Of a DNA stretch of 64,000 bases, positions 32,193 to 45,584 are shown in pieces (within the stretch, counting starts at the first letter, position 1; every line of letters starts with the position of its first letter). Location of the stretch: assembly GCA_034440615.1 (NCBI GenBank), contig JAOTOM010004867.1:124001-188000 (forward strand), in the 5' to 3' direction. The notes under the pieces are model-generated. The model searched no databases. It saw nothing but the letters and a program-made list of their open reading frames with translations, and was not told where the DNA came from. This stretch comes from Ashinkailepas kermadecensis (taxonomy: Eukaryota; Arthropoda; Thecostraca; Neolepadidae). Made by a program: the position numbers and the translations under genes.

Positions 32193-32558
32193 ACAGCAGC
32201 CGCCCGCCGCCGCCGCCCTGTCTCGCTAATACGGTGATCTCGTGCGATCGTCGGGCCGATAATACCACGATACCATTTTAATTGTGACCGCACGCGGCCG
32301 TCCCGGTCGATGGTGGCAGCGGTCACATCGTCACCAGCGGGCCTGCCCGACGACAGGTGTGGGGGGCGGGGGGGGGGCGACCTGAGGACCGCTGCACGCC
32401 GCCGACGCCATTAGCGGGTCTGACGCTGCACGCGGAAGAGCAGGCTGGCTGGCCTTGCTGGAGCAGGCTGGCCTTCCGGCACGTGCTGGACATGCAAGTG
32501 TGCCAACCACCGCTGGATTTGGGTACGAGTTTGTGTGGACATGGGTGCTGCTAGAGCC

Positions 32559-32638
32559 GTGGAGAGCAGTGGGCGACTGACTGAAATACAGTCGGAACGT
32601 GGAGAGCAGTGGGTGACTGACTGAAATACAGTCGGAAC
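32559..32638. repeat. 40-bp x 2 duplication
   Basis: GTGGAGAGCAGTGGGCGACT and GTGGAGAGCAGTGGGTGACT start 40 bp apart; the copies differ at one base. Confidence 0.95.
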
Positions 32639-35398
32639 GCTGCATGGGGTGTTCTGACACAGGAAAGGGTTTCCTTGTAGGGCATGACACCGATTTAGTA
32701 TGTTCAAGTCTGTTCCAATGCGTATCCATAGGAGCCAATCCAATCGAGATCCTTATCCTTGCCGCCAGATATATTTCCATCCGTTATAGAATCCACCTCC
32801 AAGATGCAATGCAATATTTTAGCCGGCAAGATAAAGAGAAGAATCAAGCTTACATGTCGCGTAAAATATTCATTGCAATCGTCATTAGCACCACCATATT
32901 TCACAGGAACCCAACATGCCACTCAAGATCTCATGTGCAGTACTTTACCCTATTTAATCTTTGGTCAATACAAAAAACAATCAAGGAACACGATTTCGGG
33001 TGAATAATGAAATAAAGCTATTGTTATTATCAGACTAACAAGGAAGCATGAAAACCTTGCATACAGTTATACGGCAGGAACATATTCCTCATCTTATATA
33101 ATATAGATCACCACACTTTATGTAGGCTGGATATGTGTCCACCTACCTCGACTGTAGGCACTGGAAATTGCATTTTCAATTGCGATGTCAGACATTTAGC
33201 TAATTCCTTCATAGGGTACATCGATGAAAATATTTGCACCGAACAGTGTAAGCAGAGCTAAATTGCACCTTAAAAATACTCAGCAGAGCGGAACCAGCCG
33301 GATGAACGAGTTTTATGGATGCGTGGTGGTGAGTTATACGGCAGCAATGGTAACCCAATCCAGAATGGGTAGGTATCTACACCCAGTATATTGGCTGGTC
33401 AGTATCTCCTCTTACTCCTTTGCAATCGCAATTCGTTCATGCGTTACGGACCGAGCAGCTCATTTAGCGTTCTGAGCAGGTTCTAAGCGTTAACCCGTCA
33501 TAGGGAAATTTACTTAAAATCGTGATGTAATCGGTGTAGCTACTAACTGACCGGGAAAACTAAAATTCGACGCCTGGTTCCAAGTGGAACCAAGCTTTCG
33601 CTATAAATTGCACTGCTCCTTGTGGCCGTAGTGGCCGTACTTAAGAGGCCAATTTGCATGAAATATGTGCATGCAAGCCGATTTTAACATTGGACGTCCG
33701 TGAAAGTTGCACGCAACCTGATCTTATTTAGTCCTCACCTTAGCGGTGTAATCATTTTCGAATTCCGACGCCCACTTTCAAGTAGAGCAATATCTAAGGC
33801 AACTGCCAAAAATATCCGGGATGTCGTACTATTGTAACTTTAGAGGCCAAATTACATTGCATTTGCAATTTGTTGCTGTAAATTGCCAAAATGCTCACTC
33901 GATGCTATAGTTCAACAATTATTCAGAGATTGCACACGTTTAACGTGATATATCACAAACATTCGACATTGGCGAGCAAACTACATACATTTGTTTGCAA
34001 AATGTGCAATTGGTTTGCGCAGCCATAAGATGAAACACCTAATTACCATGATACGCCTATAAATTATGGGATGGCTTGAATTATACTGCATGTTTTTGGC
34101 AGAGCTTAAAAATAAATAGGCCTGATTTTACAATAAATTAACACGTATTAAGCCTTCTCTCATACTATGCTGATTTGGGAATATGCATAATCATTTCAAG
34201 TTCGTCACAAACAAAGTCACGAGAAGATAGTTCTGACCTCAGGATTGCTAAACACCTTGCCTACCTCAGTCTTTTCCAGGAACATTTCCCATTCAAACTC
34301 GGTCTAGCATGCCTAATACTGAGAGGAAATGAAAAAATCCTCTGGCTACTTACGTCAATCCATAATACTCGCTATCTCCACACATCAATGAAGCAAGGAC
34401 GCGTGGTACACGTACAATTAACAAAGGTGGGACGCCTCAACATATGGCTCCAGCAGAAACGCACAACTACAGCGAATGTCTCACGCGCGCCAGAAATGTA
34501 GAAGCCCGCCTGCAGGGAAGGGCAGACGAAAATTCACACCTTATCAATATATTCCACTCATGATCGCTCAGACATCCACTAAAGTTTGAACTTGTTGACT
34601 TCTTGCGAGGTATGTACAGTACGGATTGAGGAAAATGAGACACGGAATGGAAGGCATGATAAATCTTCGTGTAATGTTTGGCTATCTGCTCAAGAAGTTG
34701 CCTGATATAATAATACATATATAATATCCAGCAAATGGTCCTTCAAACCATCGATCCCTAACGGGACACCTCATCTACAGTTAGCAGCCACACTGGGTCT
34801 GCCTTACCACGCCGCATGATAATTAATCTGACAAATGAGCGTTTCCGGACACATATGCAGTACCAAACGCACCCTGTGATTACCCTATGATTACTACACC
34901 CTATGATGCACAATATGATTACTCGCATGCATTGCGCATGCGTCAGCAGAAGTGACGTCTATTCGCCGCTATTGTTCCCGAATACATGGATGGAAGCACG
35001 ACAGATGAGTTATGGTCTGTTATAGCTGGTTGCGATGTGCTTTGCTTCGCAAATATTATGTATGTAAAGGTGCACAGGAGTGGAATTTCACATTAGCTGA
35101 CTTGCATAAGCATGGCTGGGTGCAATGACAATGCAGCTCATCCTACTCTGTGCCCTTCATTGAGATGAGCCTCGCGTTCGAAAAGGTAATTATTGTTGCA
35201 TATACTTTGGCACTTCAATATCGTGGCTCACCATAGCAAATTATACTGCTTCACATGATAGCCTTTGCTATTTGCCAGGATCATAATGAATGTCAAGAAG
35301 CAAAATATGATGAGTTCAGGGAATCTTGACATGGGCATTTATTTCTATGCTTCTGAGGAGCCTTGCCACCCGCTCTGATAATGATTTCCTGGGACCCC
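32639..35398. other. Unassigned AT-rich sequence, 2.8 kb
   Basis: No gene, array or recognised element. The longest open frames (about 110-120 codons) have no family motif. This is one of the longest array-free stretches in the window. Confidence 0.45.
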
Positions 35399-35560
35399 TC
35401 CCTAACAGGGGCGGTTCGAGGTAGTGAAATGAGGTGAGGCAGAAAATGACCTCTGCACCCCCCAAAAAAAAAATGTCTTCATTTTTTACTTTATTTTTTG
35501 GGTTCCAAAAATTTTAAAGGTGCTTGTTTACCCCCCCCCCTCCCAAAAAAAAGTCACTTT
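35399..35560. mobile_element. Possible DNA-transposon fragment (CAGGGGCGG terminus)
   Basis: ACAGGGGCGGTTCGAGGTAG at about 35406 resembles the CAGGGGCGGATCCAG-type ends common to non-autonomous DNA transposons; similar motifs occur near 36969 and, reversed, near 45222. A- and C-runs follow. Internal sequence is not recognisable. Confidence 0.35.
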
Positions 35561-35792
35561 CGGATCTTAGCACCATTTTTCGAGACTTTCCGGTTGCGCA
35601 TATGACCACTATCACACTGGGGAGAGACAACTCAATTTCTCACACATTAAAAGCGAAGTTGGCGAGGTTAACTTATTGCAAGTTTTTCTGTTTTTCTGAC
35701 ATCCATCAAGTCCGCAAACATTTCCAACAGCTCCATTGCACTTCAACTCCATTTACAGATGTAGTTGGAAAATATTCTACGAAATGCTGTAT

Positions 35793-35841
35793 GGGCGCTA
35801 CATGACCAATGAAGTCGATGCGCCCTAAAGCCCTAATAACT
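35793..35841 (-). repeat. 33-nt hairpin motif with conserved flank, copy 2
   Basis: GGGCGC (35793-35798) and GCGCCC (35820-35825) are again exactly 33 nt end to end, followed by TAAAGCCCTAATAACT. Confidence 0.7.
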
Positions 35842-36966
35842 AACTCTACGAAATGCTATGCAAACATGAATGCAAATATCGTTCCAAAGTCTATTCATGT
35901 AACTTTTCTTCATCTGACCGGAAAAAATTGGGTTTGAAACATTTTATCAATGTAAATTTCCATGCTTGATGGTGGTCTTTATTCTCAAGACCGCTACTTT
36001 GAGGGTCATCAAACGCATGGTATAAGATACACACATGGAGACACATGGAATTGGAAGATTATTTGGTACCAGGAACTGACATGATTGGTGAAGCATAACT
36101 TCCCAGGTTATATCATAATGACATCTCATGTCAAATTTGATTTGGGATGATCACTTAGCGTTTACCTGCTCTTCAACGCCGATAGTCGACGATGTGGTCT
36201 GGTGGGATCATTGGATAGCAAAGGCGCTTGTGTCGTTTTCACAAAATACTTTCGGAGGGGCAATGCATGGAAGCAATAGGTGGGCCGAAATAGATTGTGC
36301 ACCCATCTTATTGGATCCCACGTTAAAAGGTAAAAATATTCTGGTCAAAACCAACGTGGCGAGAGTGGTCAAGGCAACCTATAGGTATTGCTATTGGTAT
36401 TCATGGGCACAAATTACGCTGGAGCATCACAACACACAAAATATCGATATCCAATAAATGCAAAACGTTAAATTTTTGTTTAGTCAGTCTGGATTATGAC
36501 ACCAGTTTGTTTGCAGGCCAGTAGTTCTTTTGTTGCGATCCCATCCATGATGATAAAGAGGAAATAAAAGTTGCATTTTGGACAAGACAATAAGGAAATT
36601 TTTTTTCAGCCATGCAAAATACCTAACGCTGCCTGCTATCCTAGTCTAAAATATGTACCCAAGGCAGCCCCTATTTTTCTCTTGTTTTTATTTAAATGGG
36701 AGTGCAGCTAAGCAAGGTATACTACCGTGCAATATTAGGTGACTGTCGATAACATTACTGCATATATCTTTGTGAGTACTAATGCACCAACAAACCAAAT
36801 ATGTACAACCATAAACCAAATATGTACGCCCACAAACCTGCTGAGGCATCCACAAATTGTGTGCAAAATTTGCGGAGCGAAACCCTTTCCCGTCCAACAG
36901 CACTATTTGTTCTTTTGTCCCTCACAATTCCTGAAAAGTCCTACGTCATGGGCAAACGTACAATGT
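35842..36966. other. Unassigned AT-rich sequence
   Basis: Only a small repeat of AAACCAAATATGTAC (about 36792-36830, three diverged copies of about 17 bp) was noticed. Confidence 0.45.
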
Positions 36967-37275
36967 TTCAGGGGCGGATGCAGAAGGGGAGGGAGCACTG
37001 GGGGACTGTTCCTCCCCCATGGAAGGGTGGCACCCCTCTGGGCGGGTATGCCGCTCGAAGTTCCAGAATGCTTGAGTGCTTTCCGCTCCCTAGCTCAACA
37101 GATTTTTCAGAAAAAGTGGCCTCTTTTAGAGGAAAAGGCGTTCCTTTGAGACGAAAAGGCTGAGTATGCTCAAGTGCACCCTCCCAACCCAGCTCAACGC
37201 TTCCGCCGAAGGTGTCCCTTCCAGCAAATGTGCCCCGTAATTCCTGTATCCCACCCATGTAATGCTCATCTATCA
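36967..37275. mobile_element. Possible DNA-transposon fragment
   Basis: Begins with TCAGGGGCGGATGCAG near 36968, a sequence of the type seen at ends of non-autonomous DNA elements, followed by GC-rich GGGGGA-bearing DNA. No matching inverted end was found within 300 bp. Confidence 0.3.
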
Positions 37276-38367
37276 TGGTTTTGTGCAGATTATCCCATTC
37301 GTGTGCGATGTTGATGAGTTATGTGTATTGTGCTTAAAGTGGCTTTCAGTAATGCGTTCCAATGGATAATTTTATGTTATCTGCGACATACACATGATCC
37401 CAACAGATAATCTTGACCACGAATGCCGAAGGTCTGGAGTGTTATTCCGCGTATGAAGAGTCAACTCGCTACACAAATGGACTTCTGGGCTAGATAGTAG
37501 TCATTGACCACTATCTAACTATTGGCATGGGTGTCTCTTTGTGAAATTGATTGAGGGAGCCAATTGATGTTTTTGATGGCGTTGTTTTCCGGAGAGGGGT
37601 GCCAGCGGCTGCAAAAAATATCCTTAGCTGGGAGGTGCACTCGAGCGTTCTGGGAGGGCGCCTCCATAGGCTTTGGTCTGATTGAGAGGGGGGGGCGAAA
37701 GCAATGACGGAAGGGGAGGGGTGTAGTTTCCCCCTTAGCGCATACGAAGTGACAGCCGTGACTCTTAGTTACCAGACTAGTCTGACTGACTCAGTACAAG
37801 TGAATCACGCCATGTCTATCACGGCCTGATCTGTAAATGACCGTTGGCTCTGCCAATGTCTAAGTTTCAGGTATCTCATATTGCCTCTTGTTGGAAGCAC
37901 CCCTGAGCAATTTTGTGACCCTCCAAGAGTCCATTCTTCGTGCTATATAACCCTCCGTATTACATAAGATTCCACTTTACACATTTGGTCTGAAGCGGAG
38001 GAACTTGAACTGCTAGTTGGAAAACTTTATCATAGATGGCAGGGTGGTATTTGGCCGAGGTCGAGCATGTCTATCGATGTTCTGCGCTTCCAAGCGGCCA
38101 CAGTCTTTGTTGGGTCTTCAGTGACGATGCTGAATGGTTCGGGATGTGCGGAGTTTCCGGATAGATGACAAAAACATACGAGAGAAGACATATCACGCGA
38201 TTTGGAACTCCACGTCCACTGAGCATGGCAACAATTATTTCAATTATTTAAACAGCAGGGAAGTCATGATTCATACCGAGCAAGTTGTATATTTAATACA
38301 TCTAGTTGTGAGCTTCCAAAGGAAGAATGTATATATATATACCCACGAGGTGGTTGCTGCAGTGTTC
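37276..38367. other. Unassigned sequence
   Basis: A G-run-bearing stretch at about 37590-37740 resembles the low-complexity parts of the fragments above. No gene recognised. Confidence 0.4.
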
Positions 38368-39753
38368 TACAGTGGCCGCAATACAAATATACATTAACAA
38401 TATTTCGCTAATAAAACAACAAAATGAAACTTACATGAAATTTATTGATGAATAAGCCTTACCATTAATATTTTGTCATGTCCCCCTTCGCCTTCAGCAC
38501 CATCTTGAGTCGTTTGGGCATCGATTCGGCCAAACTAGCGAAGTAGGAGACGTCCATGTCGATCCACAGCTGCTTCAGCAGCCTTGATGTTGCTGGGTCG
38601 GGACTCTTGAATCTTGTTTTTCATAACATTCCAGGAATTTTCTATGGAGTTTAGGACCGGCGAGTTGCCTGGCCAGTCTAGCACTTCAATATGGGTATCA
38701 CTGAGGAATATTTTTTTTACTGCCTTGCCACAGGGGCGCCGATCCAGATTCGCACTCATGAATACCAAAAACAAAAACAAATATTATTTAAGCACTTCGA
38801 TATAGTTGCTCCCCTTCATGGTGACGGTCTTAGGCAGAAAATACAACCCTCCCCTGCCCTTATCGCCACTAAATTCCCCCCCCCCCAAACCATACACTAT
38901 CAACGTGTTTCACAATCGTCACAGTAAACTTAGGGTTGTAGCGAGAGACACTTTTGGGGCGACGAACGATCTTCGAGGCTTCCCTGACCAGCCTAAAGGT
39001 GCTCTCGTCGCTGAACATCAGTTTCTTCCAGTCGTCTGATGTGAAGTGTCGATATTGTTTGGCAAGGGCAACCATTTTTTCTTCATGGCCTCGGTGAGGA
39101 GCGGTTTCTTGGCAGCTCGGCGACATGACATTCCCAGGTCATTTTGCAGGCGGTGTTGAATCGTCCTGGTCGAGACGTCCTGGAGTAGATCAGGGTGCTT
39201 CTTTTAAGTGCTGATGCGGTAATTGCAGGCTCTGACATCACAGCTCTCTTCAGGATATGGTCAGAGCGTGGGAAAGTCTTGCAGGGTGCTCCAGAGTCTT
39301 TCTTTCTATCCGGAGTGGTGCCTGGGGTAGGGAGGCGGCGGCCTTTTTGAGGTTGTAAATAACCTGCCTCGTGACTTGTAGATCTGCGGCGACACGTATC
39401 ACAGACATGCCCTGCTCCAACAGGGTCAAAGCCCGACTCTTCTCAACATCCATGAGCTTCTTTCGTCCCATTCTAACCACTGAGAGCAAAGTTATAGGCT
39501 TCCAAAGTCGGGCGTCGTAGCAAAAAAGGCACCCAGAAGAGCATCAAACAGTTGGTCCTACCTCTCTGAGAGCACGTCGCTCACCGAGCTCTCCCGCTGT
39601 ATGTGAGTCAGGGTAGGGGTGGAGCCCAGCTACATACGTCATACCAAGCTCCGCCCACGACTGTTGCTGGGGAGCACAATACAAGTTTTCAGTGATCACC
39701 ACGTATATATTTTTTTGCGCTCGCGATGTATGCATTTTTTTGCGGCCACTGTA
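38368..39753 (-). mobile_element. Tc1-like DNA transposon with TIRs and TA duplication
   Basis: Left end CAGTGGCCGCAATACAAATA (from 38370) and right end, read inward on the minus strand, CAGTGGCCGCAAAAAAATGC (from 39751) are inverted repeats with the first 12 bases identical. TA flanks both (38368-38369 and 39752-39753), the target-site duplication of the Tc1/mariner superfamily. The 1382-bp length and a single intronless transposase region fit. The element is immobile because the transposase frame is broken. Confidence 0.93.
38465..39471 (-). pseudogene. Tc1-like transposase, frameshifted
   Basis: The start is MGRKKLMDVEKSRAL at 39471. Blocks in order: N-terminal helix-turn-helix (LLEQGMSVIRVAADLQVTRQ, minus 39360-39420), first catalytic Asp in KKLMFSDESTFRLV (about 39000-39035), second Asp probably in NLDRRPCGKAVKKIFL (about 38705-38750), Glu in NSPVLNSIENSWNVMKN (about 38620-38670), and the end GDMTKY-stop at 38465. 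The Asp-Glu gap is within one residue of the DD34E pattern. At least three frame changes and some stops (39205, 38785) break it. The region between the first two acidic blocks is intact in length but scrambled in frame. Confidence 0.9.
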
Positions 39754-40771
<1,018 letters not shown>

Positions 40772-40989
40772 CCAGCCTGTGCTCGGGCTGTCGGGCCGTT
40801 TCCCGCTCTCACTCTGGATCCGGCGGGGACCAGCCGACTCTGGCCATATTGAGTTGGCCGTAAGGCGGCACTGGGGACGCGCGCTGATTTGTCCAGCGCC
40901 GCCCAGAGATGGCGCTGATTAGGGTGGCGCGTGTGTGTCGAGCCGCTACTAGTCTGCACTGGACGGCACACAGCCACCGGGCCGGAGAG
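40772..40989. other. CpG-rich spacer
   Basis: Nothing recognised between the two arrays. Confidence 0.5.
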
Positions 40990-41701
40990 GACCGGACAGG
41001 ATCCGGCAGGACAGGACAGGGCAGGACGGGACAGGACAGGACCAGGACCAGGCAGGGCAGGATACAACATGACAGGATTGGACAGGGCAGAACAAGACAG
41101 GGCAGGACAGGGCAGGACAGGACAGGGCAGGACAGGACAGGACAGGACGGGACAGGACAGGGCAGGACAGGACAGGACCAGGCAGGGCAGGACAGGGCAG
41201 GACAGGACAGGACAGGACAGGACAGGACAGGACAGGACAGGACAGGACAGGACCAGGCAGGGCAGGATACAACATGACAGGATTGGACAGGGCAGAACAG
41301 GACAGGGCAGGACAGGACAGGACAGGACAGGACAGGACAGGGCAGGACAGGACAGGACAGGACAGGACAGGACAGGACGGGACAGGACAGGGCAGGACAG
41401 GGCAGGACAGGACGGGACAGGATCGGACCTGGCAGGACAGGATCCGACAGGACAGGACAGGACAGGACAGGATCCGTCAGGACAGGACAGGGCAGGACAG
41501 GACAGGGCAGGACAGGACGGGACAGGACCAGAACGGGCAGGACAGGAACCGACAGGACAGGACCGGGCTGGAGAGGACCCGACAGGACAGGACAGGGCAG
41601 GACAGGAGAGGACTCGGCAGGATAGGAGAGGACAGGACCGGACAGGACAGGACAGGGCTCGGAAGGACAGGACAGGACAGGACAGGACAGGACAGGACAG
41701 G
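40990..41701. repeat. GGACA pentamer array with higher-order copies
   Basis: 712 bp of GGACA and GGGCA words. A distinctive marker, GGATACAACATGACAGGATT, occurs near 41060 and again 205 bp later (41 pentamers), so large blocks have been duplicated. The plus strand is purine-rich; frames are open on both strands. Confidence 0.98.
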
Positions 41702-42019
41702 GTAGTGGCATCATTGTGGCACCGACCAGCGCTTGTGGCACCATTGAGCAGCGCTATATACAGATTCCACCACCACCACCAAGCAGCGCGCCATGTACAG
41801 ATTACACAATCACCAAGCAACGCTATATACAGTTTCCAAATCGTTTCTGGAACCAGCTGGAGACGGACTGGAGCAGATCTTGAGCCATCTGGAGAAGGAT
41901 TAGAGCAGATCTGGATGCATGTGGTTCTTGCAGGATGCGGCGTCATCGCACATCTCAAAGGTAGCTCTTGAGTGGCTTGAGCAGCAGTTTGCAGGTCTCG
42001 TGATCAGCCGCAACACCGA
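41702..42019. other. Spacer with minor repeats
   Basis: CAGCGCTATATACAG-like words recur near 41748 and 41818, and a CTGGAG(A/C)-type word recurs near 41855-41910. No gene. Confidence 0.5.
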
Positions 42020-42189
42020 GCACCTCTGGCACATCTGGCACCTCTGGCACATCAGGCACATCTGGCACAACTGGCACCTTTATCACATCTGGCACATCGA
42101 CATATCTGGCACATCTGGCACATTTAGCACATCTGGCACATCTGGTACATATGGCACATCTGGCACATCTGGAACATCTGGCACCCTGG
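42020..42189. repeat. 9-bp array (TCTGGCACA)
   Basis: About 19 units of TCTGGCACA with substitutions (CTCTGGCAC, ACTGGCACC, TCTGGTACA). Confidence 0.96.
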
Positions 42190-42759
42190 CGTCGCATTTG
42201 TCGCATCTTGATTTCTACCCATTGAAATATCTAAAGAATAGAGCGTAGGAGAAGAAGCGGTGGACCTGGTTTGAGAGGAAGATTAGTCTTACACGACTGC
42301 ATCTATAAATATAATATGTCACTGGGAACTCCATGGACAAATGCAAAGTATAACCCTCACCTGTACCTTCTATGCACTTGTCTTTTTCATAGTCAGAGAA
42401 GTAAGGAAGATCCAACAACATCTTCTTGTATTCATACGTTCATTGTTTTATGGAAAGGTAGTGGGTCAAGCTCAAGACAAACAAATTTGTATCAGGAATA
42501 TGCATGCATTTGGTTCGTCACCTTCACTACAAAGATGTCTGTTGAAAAGGACACTGGTTCCATTCATGAGTAAGCAAAGGTCACCTTGTGCTAACACATG
42601 AAAATCGTCACCGCATTAAAATTCCCCAAACATGAAAACACTACACAAAATGGTTTCCTACATCTCGAACTTCGATCAGTCAACTAAGTCGCGCTATCTA
42701 TCCACCGTGGTTTTTCATCGCGTGCTGTGTTCTTTAGTGACCTCCCTCTCCCTCTTCCG
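42190..42759. other. Unassigned sequence
   Basis: No gene or repeat recognised. Confidence 0.5.
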
Positions 42760-43120
42760 CCCCTCCCGGCCGCGGTATGCGGCTCTCAGGCTGATTTCGC
42801 ACCCGGCGCTGATATTAAAAGCGAATAACGTTGTGGCTGCCGCAGGCACGCGCGTCCCCCGTCGGGGCCGCGCCGTGTTCGTCACGGTACATAAACAGAG
42901 ACGACGGGATGAGTTACAGGAGCGGCGGCCGGCCAATGAATTGATGGCGCGCCGGCTCTGTGGGGGAGCGTCAATCGCTCGTTAACTGTTAATGATAGCC
43001 TGTTTGCATTTATTGTGTGCACTCTGGGAGAGGAATGCGGCATGGCAGAGAGCAGATGCCGCCGATGCCAATTACGTCATCGATCGGCGGCCGCAGCGGC
43101 GTCGGAGCGGGGAAGTGGCA
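42760..43120. promoter_or_regulatory. CpG-rich candidate regulatory island
   Basis: Unlike neighbouring DNA this 360-bp stretch is CpG-rich, free of tandem repeats and holds several classical sites: GGCCAATGA (about 42933, CCAAT), TTTGCAT (about 43006, octamer-like), TTACGTCATCGAT (about 43073, CRE-like) and GGGGCGGGG (about 43124, GC box). No exon could be read. Role inferred from composition only. Confidence 0.3.
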
Positions 43121-43160
43121 GGGGGCGGGGCAGCTGGCGACGGGTGTGGCGGTCTCAGCC

Positions 43161-43289
43161 GCCCCGCAGGTGGTCCCAGCTGACCTGTGACCTGTCGCAG
43201 GTGGTCCCAGCTGACCTGTGACCTGTCGCAGGTGGTCCCAGCTGTGTCGCAGGTGTGACCCAGCTGACCTGTCGCAGCTGGTCCCAGCA
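43161..43289. repeat. 31-bp x ~4 array
   Basis: Units of GTGGTCCCAGCTGACCTGTG then ACCTGTCGCAG; the last two units have lost parts. Confidence 0.94.
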
Positions 43290-43839
43290 TGTTGACCTGT
43301 GCATTGACATTTGACACATCGCGCTGGCATTGAAGACTGACTGACTGACACTGAAAACACTGAAGACTGACCGACGGCTGTGGAAGGGAGGAGGGACCTC
43401 AGGTCGAAGGAGCTCCTCACTACGAGACGCGCGTAAGGAGCACGTCTCGTGGTGAGGCGTGCTGGACGCCACGCGAGATGTGCCGGACGTTAGCTGGGCG
43501 AGTCCCAGGCTATCTAGCTGTACGGGAAGTAGTTCGTGTCGCTTGCTCTTCTTTGTGTCGGGTATTTCGAGACAGAAACGGAATCGAATGTTCCTTCAAT
43601 GAGCGTTCTAGCTGAAGCCGGTCTACAGTGCAGGTTGAGGTGTGTCATTGCTCGGGCCCCCATCCATACAGTGCCGGTTAAGGAATGGCTGTGCTCGGGA
43701 GTAATCTATGGAGTAATCTACTGCAAAGGAAGCCGGAGGACTAGTCAACAGAGCCTCGTGCAAGCACATTTCCGGCGCAATTAAACTAAACACCAACTGT
43801 GTCTAAACTGAACAATAGCTGTACCTCAGCTAGGCAGTT
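43290..43839. other. Unassigned sequence
   Basis: A GACTGACTGACTGACACTGA low-complexity patch near 43335. No gene recognised. Confidence 0.45.
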
Positions 43840-43888
43840 AGTTATTTGGGTTTTAGGGCGCCTCGACTATTGAGGTCATTTTGCGCCC
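43840..43888 (+). repeat. 33-nt hairpin motif with conserved flank, copy 3
   Basis: AGTTATTTGGGTTTTA (43840-43855) leads directly into GGGCGC (43856-43861), and GCGCCC closes at 43883-43888, exactly 33 nt overall, as in the copies at 27926 and 35793. Confidence 0.7.
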
Positions 43889-44189
43889 CTAAGTTAGGCA
43901 GTAACTGTGCCCAAACTAGACCTAGCTTTGCCCAAACTAGACAGTAACTGTGCCCAAACAAGAGATTGCTGTGCCTACGGATGTAACGACACCGACCACG
44001 AGACAATCCGCCAACAATCCGCACACGTACATGAAGCTTAAATGCATCCCATTCGCGACGTGTGTCTGACATAGGAAACATTTTTTCAGTTGTCCACTCG
44101 ATGATCTACGACTGCCAAAGACTGCTGTTACTCTCCCTCTCTTCTCACACCCCTCCCCGACGCTTGCTGACCTTTTGGAGAGCACCGAC
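43889..44189. other. Spacer with short repeats
   Basis: GGCAGTAACTGTGCCC and GACAGTAACTGTGCCC plus GCCCAAACTAGAC words recur between 43906 and 43962 (about 43 bp spacing). No gene. Confidence 0.6.
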
Positions 44190-44470
44190 GCGGTACGGTC
44201 ACGCCACTTCTCTTTAAACCACGTGCCACCGGTGCTGGCGGGCCTGGGGTAGGCGGCCCTATTCAGCCGGGTGGGGCACCCCGGCGCGCCATCCCATTCA
44301 GTGTAAGTGCATTCCTGGCGCGTGTGCTGTTCAGCGGGCCGTGACGGCGCAGCTGCCGGCTCAGGTGCCCCGCGGTGACGTCACACCTGCACCGGCACGT
44401 GCCGTCAGTTGCTCGGGCGCCTCCGCGTCGGGGGACGCCGTGAGAATGCGCCCGGGGGTAATCACTAATG
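44190..44470. promoter_or_regulatory. CpG-rich candidate regulatory stretch with CRE and E-boxes
   Basis: CpG-rich, non-repetitive. Holds CACGTG (about 44221), GGTGACGTCACACC (about 44374-44387) and GGCACGTGCC (about 44394-44403). No TATA box or exon is recognised. Confidence 0.3.
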
Positions 44471-45138
44471 CAAACACAGATCATCCGCCAATAACCGACG
44501 AACAAATATAATACCCAGATGCGTCAATAACAGGTCAGAGAAGGGAAGTGGAGGGGCGGACAGGCAGGATGGACTGGCTGGCGGGCAAACGGCCGTCGGG
44601 GTGAGTCGGCCCGCTGACTGCATTACTGGGCCACGGCTCAGCTCCCTCACATTCCATGGTCCGTTGGAACCCGAGTCAGATTATGTAGCCTGTTGAGAAC
44701 TCGCTCACCCGACAAACGGCAAAGTACATCCTGCTACCTTACTACGTGGCACGTGTAGGTAACACAGATGGAAGTGACGCGATTCCTCATCCAATGGTCT
44801 GCAGTACTGTGTGGATTTCATGTCGCTGCGACTCGTGGTAGCCAAGGTATCACCTTTACGGTGAACGGTTATATGCGCTGTATTTTTCCGATGCCAAGTT
44901 TTGCGTTTCCCATGTCAGACCCACGGCCGCAACTATTTACACTTTCCTCACGTGCCAAGCGGTTATTCTACACCGAGCAAGACGTAACCCGCACACGCAA
45001 GACCCGGGACAGTCCCAGCGGCGCTGACAAAATGGCGGCTCACCATCGGTATTGAAAATTGGAGATTCATTCATCCAGACGCTATTTTCAAACCTAAGCA
45101 AAGGTTACTGCATTTTAATTTAGTTGACTTCTGTTGGT
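44471..45138. other. Unassigned sequence
   Basis: No gene recognised. Confidence 0.45.
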
Positions 45139-45238
45139 TTCGGGGTGGGGGGGGGGGGGGCAAAAGTCACTATGCCCCCCTCTTTTAAGCGCTTCGGGGG
45201 GGCATGGCCAGAATGGCCCCTCCCTGGATCCGCCAGGG
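45139..45238 (-). mobile_element. Possible DNA-transposon end fragment
   Basis: Read on the minus strand it starts CCCTGGCGGATCCAGGGAGG, close to the CAGGGGCGGATCCAGG ends of non-autonomous DNA transposons, and runs into GGGGGGCAT and a G/C homopolymer tract. Only about 100 bp are recognisable. Confidence 0.4.
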
Positions 45239-45437
45239 TATATAACTCTCAAACTCAAAAACTCAGAAAAAACATAAGATACGCAACGTAGACATAAGCA
45301 TAAGATACGTAAAAAGGAGAAAAGAAAGCAAAAAGTGTTGAAAAGAAAACAAGCACAAAACTAACGTTCCACAAAGTATATGTTTGATTTGTTGTTTCGA
45401 TGTTCACTGTTCTGTGGCAATGTCCCATTCCCATCTC
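45239..45437. other. Spacer
   Basis: ATAAGATACG(C/T)A words recur near 45275 and 45300. Nothing else. Confidence 0.5.
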
Positions 45438-45584
45438 ACCCTCTACACCCCATACCCCGACCTGGCACCCTCTACACCCCATACCCCGAACTGGCACCCT
45501 CTACACCCCATACCCCGACCTGGCACCCTCTACACCCCATACCCCGACCTGGCACCCTCTACACCCCATACCCCGAACTGGCAC
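45438..45584. repeat. 29-bp x 5 array
   Basis: CACCCTCTACACCCCATACC then CCGACCTGG, with CCGAACTGG in units 2 and 5. Confidence 0.97.
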
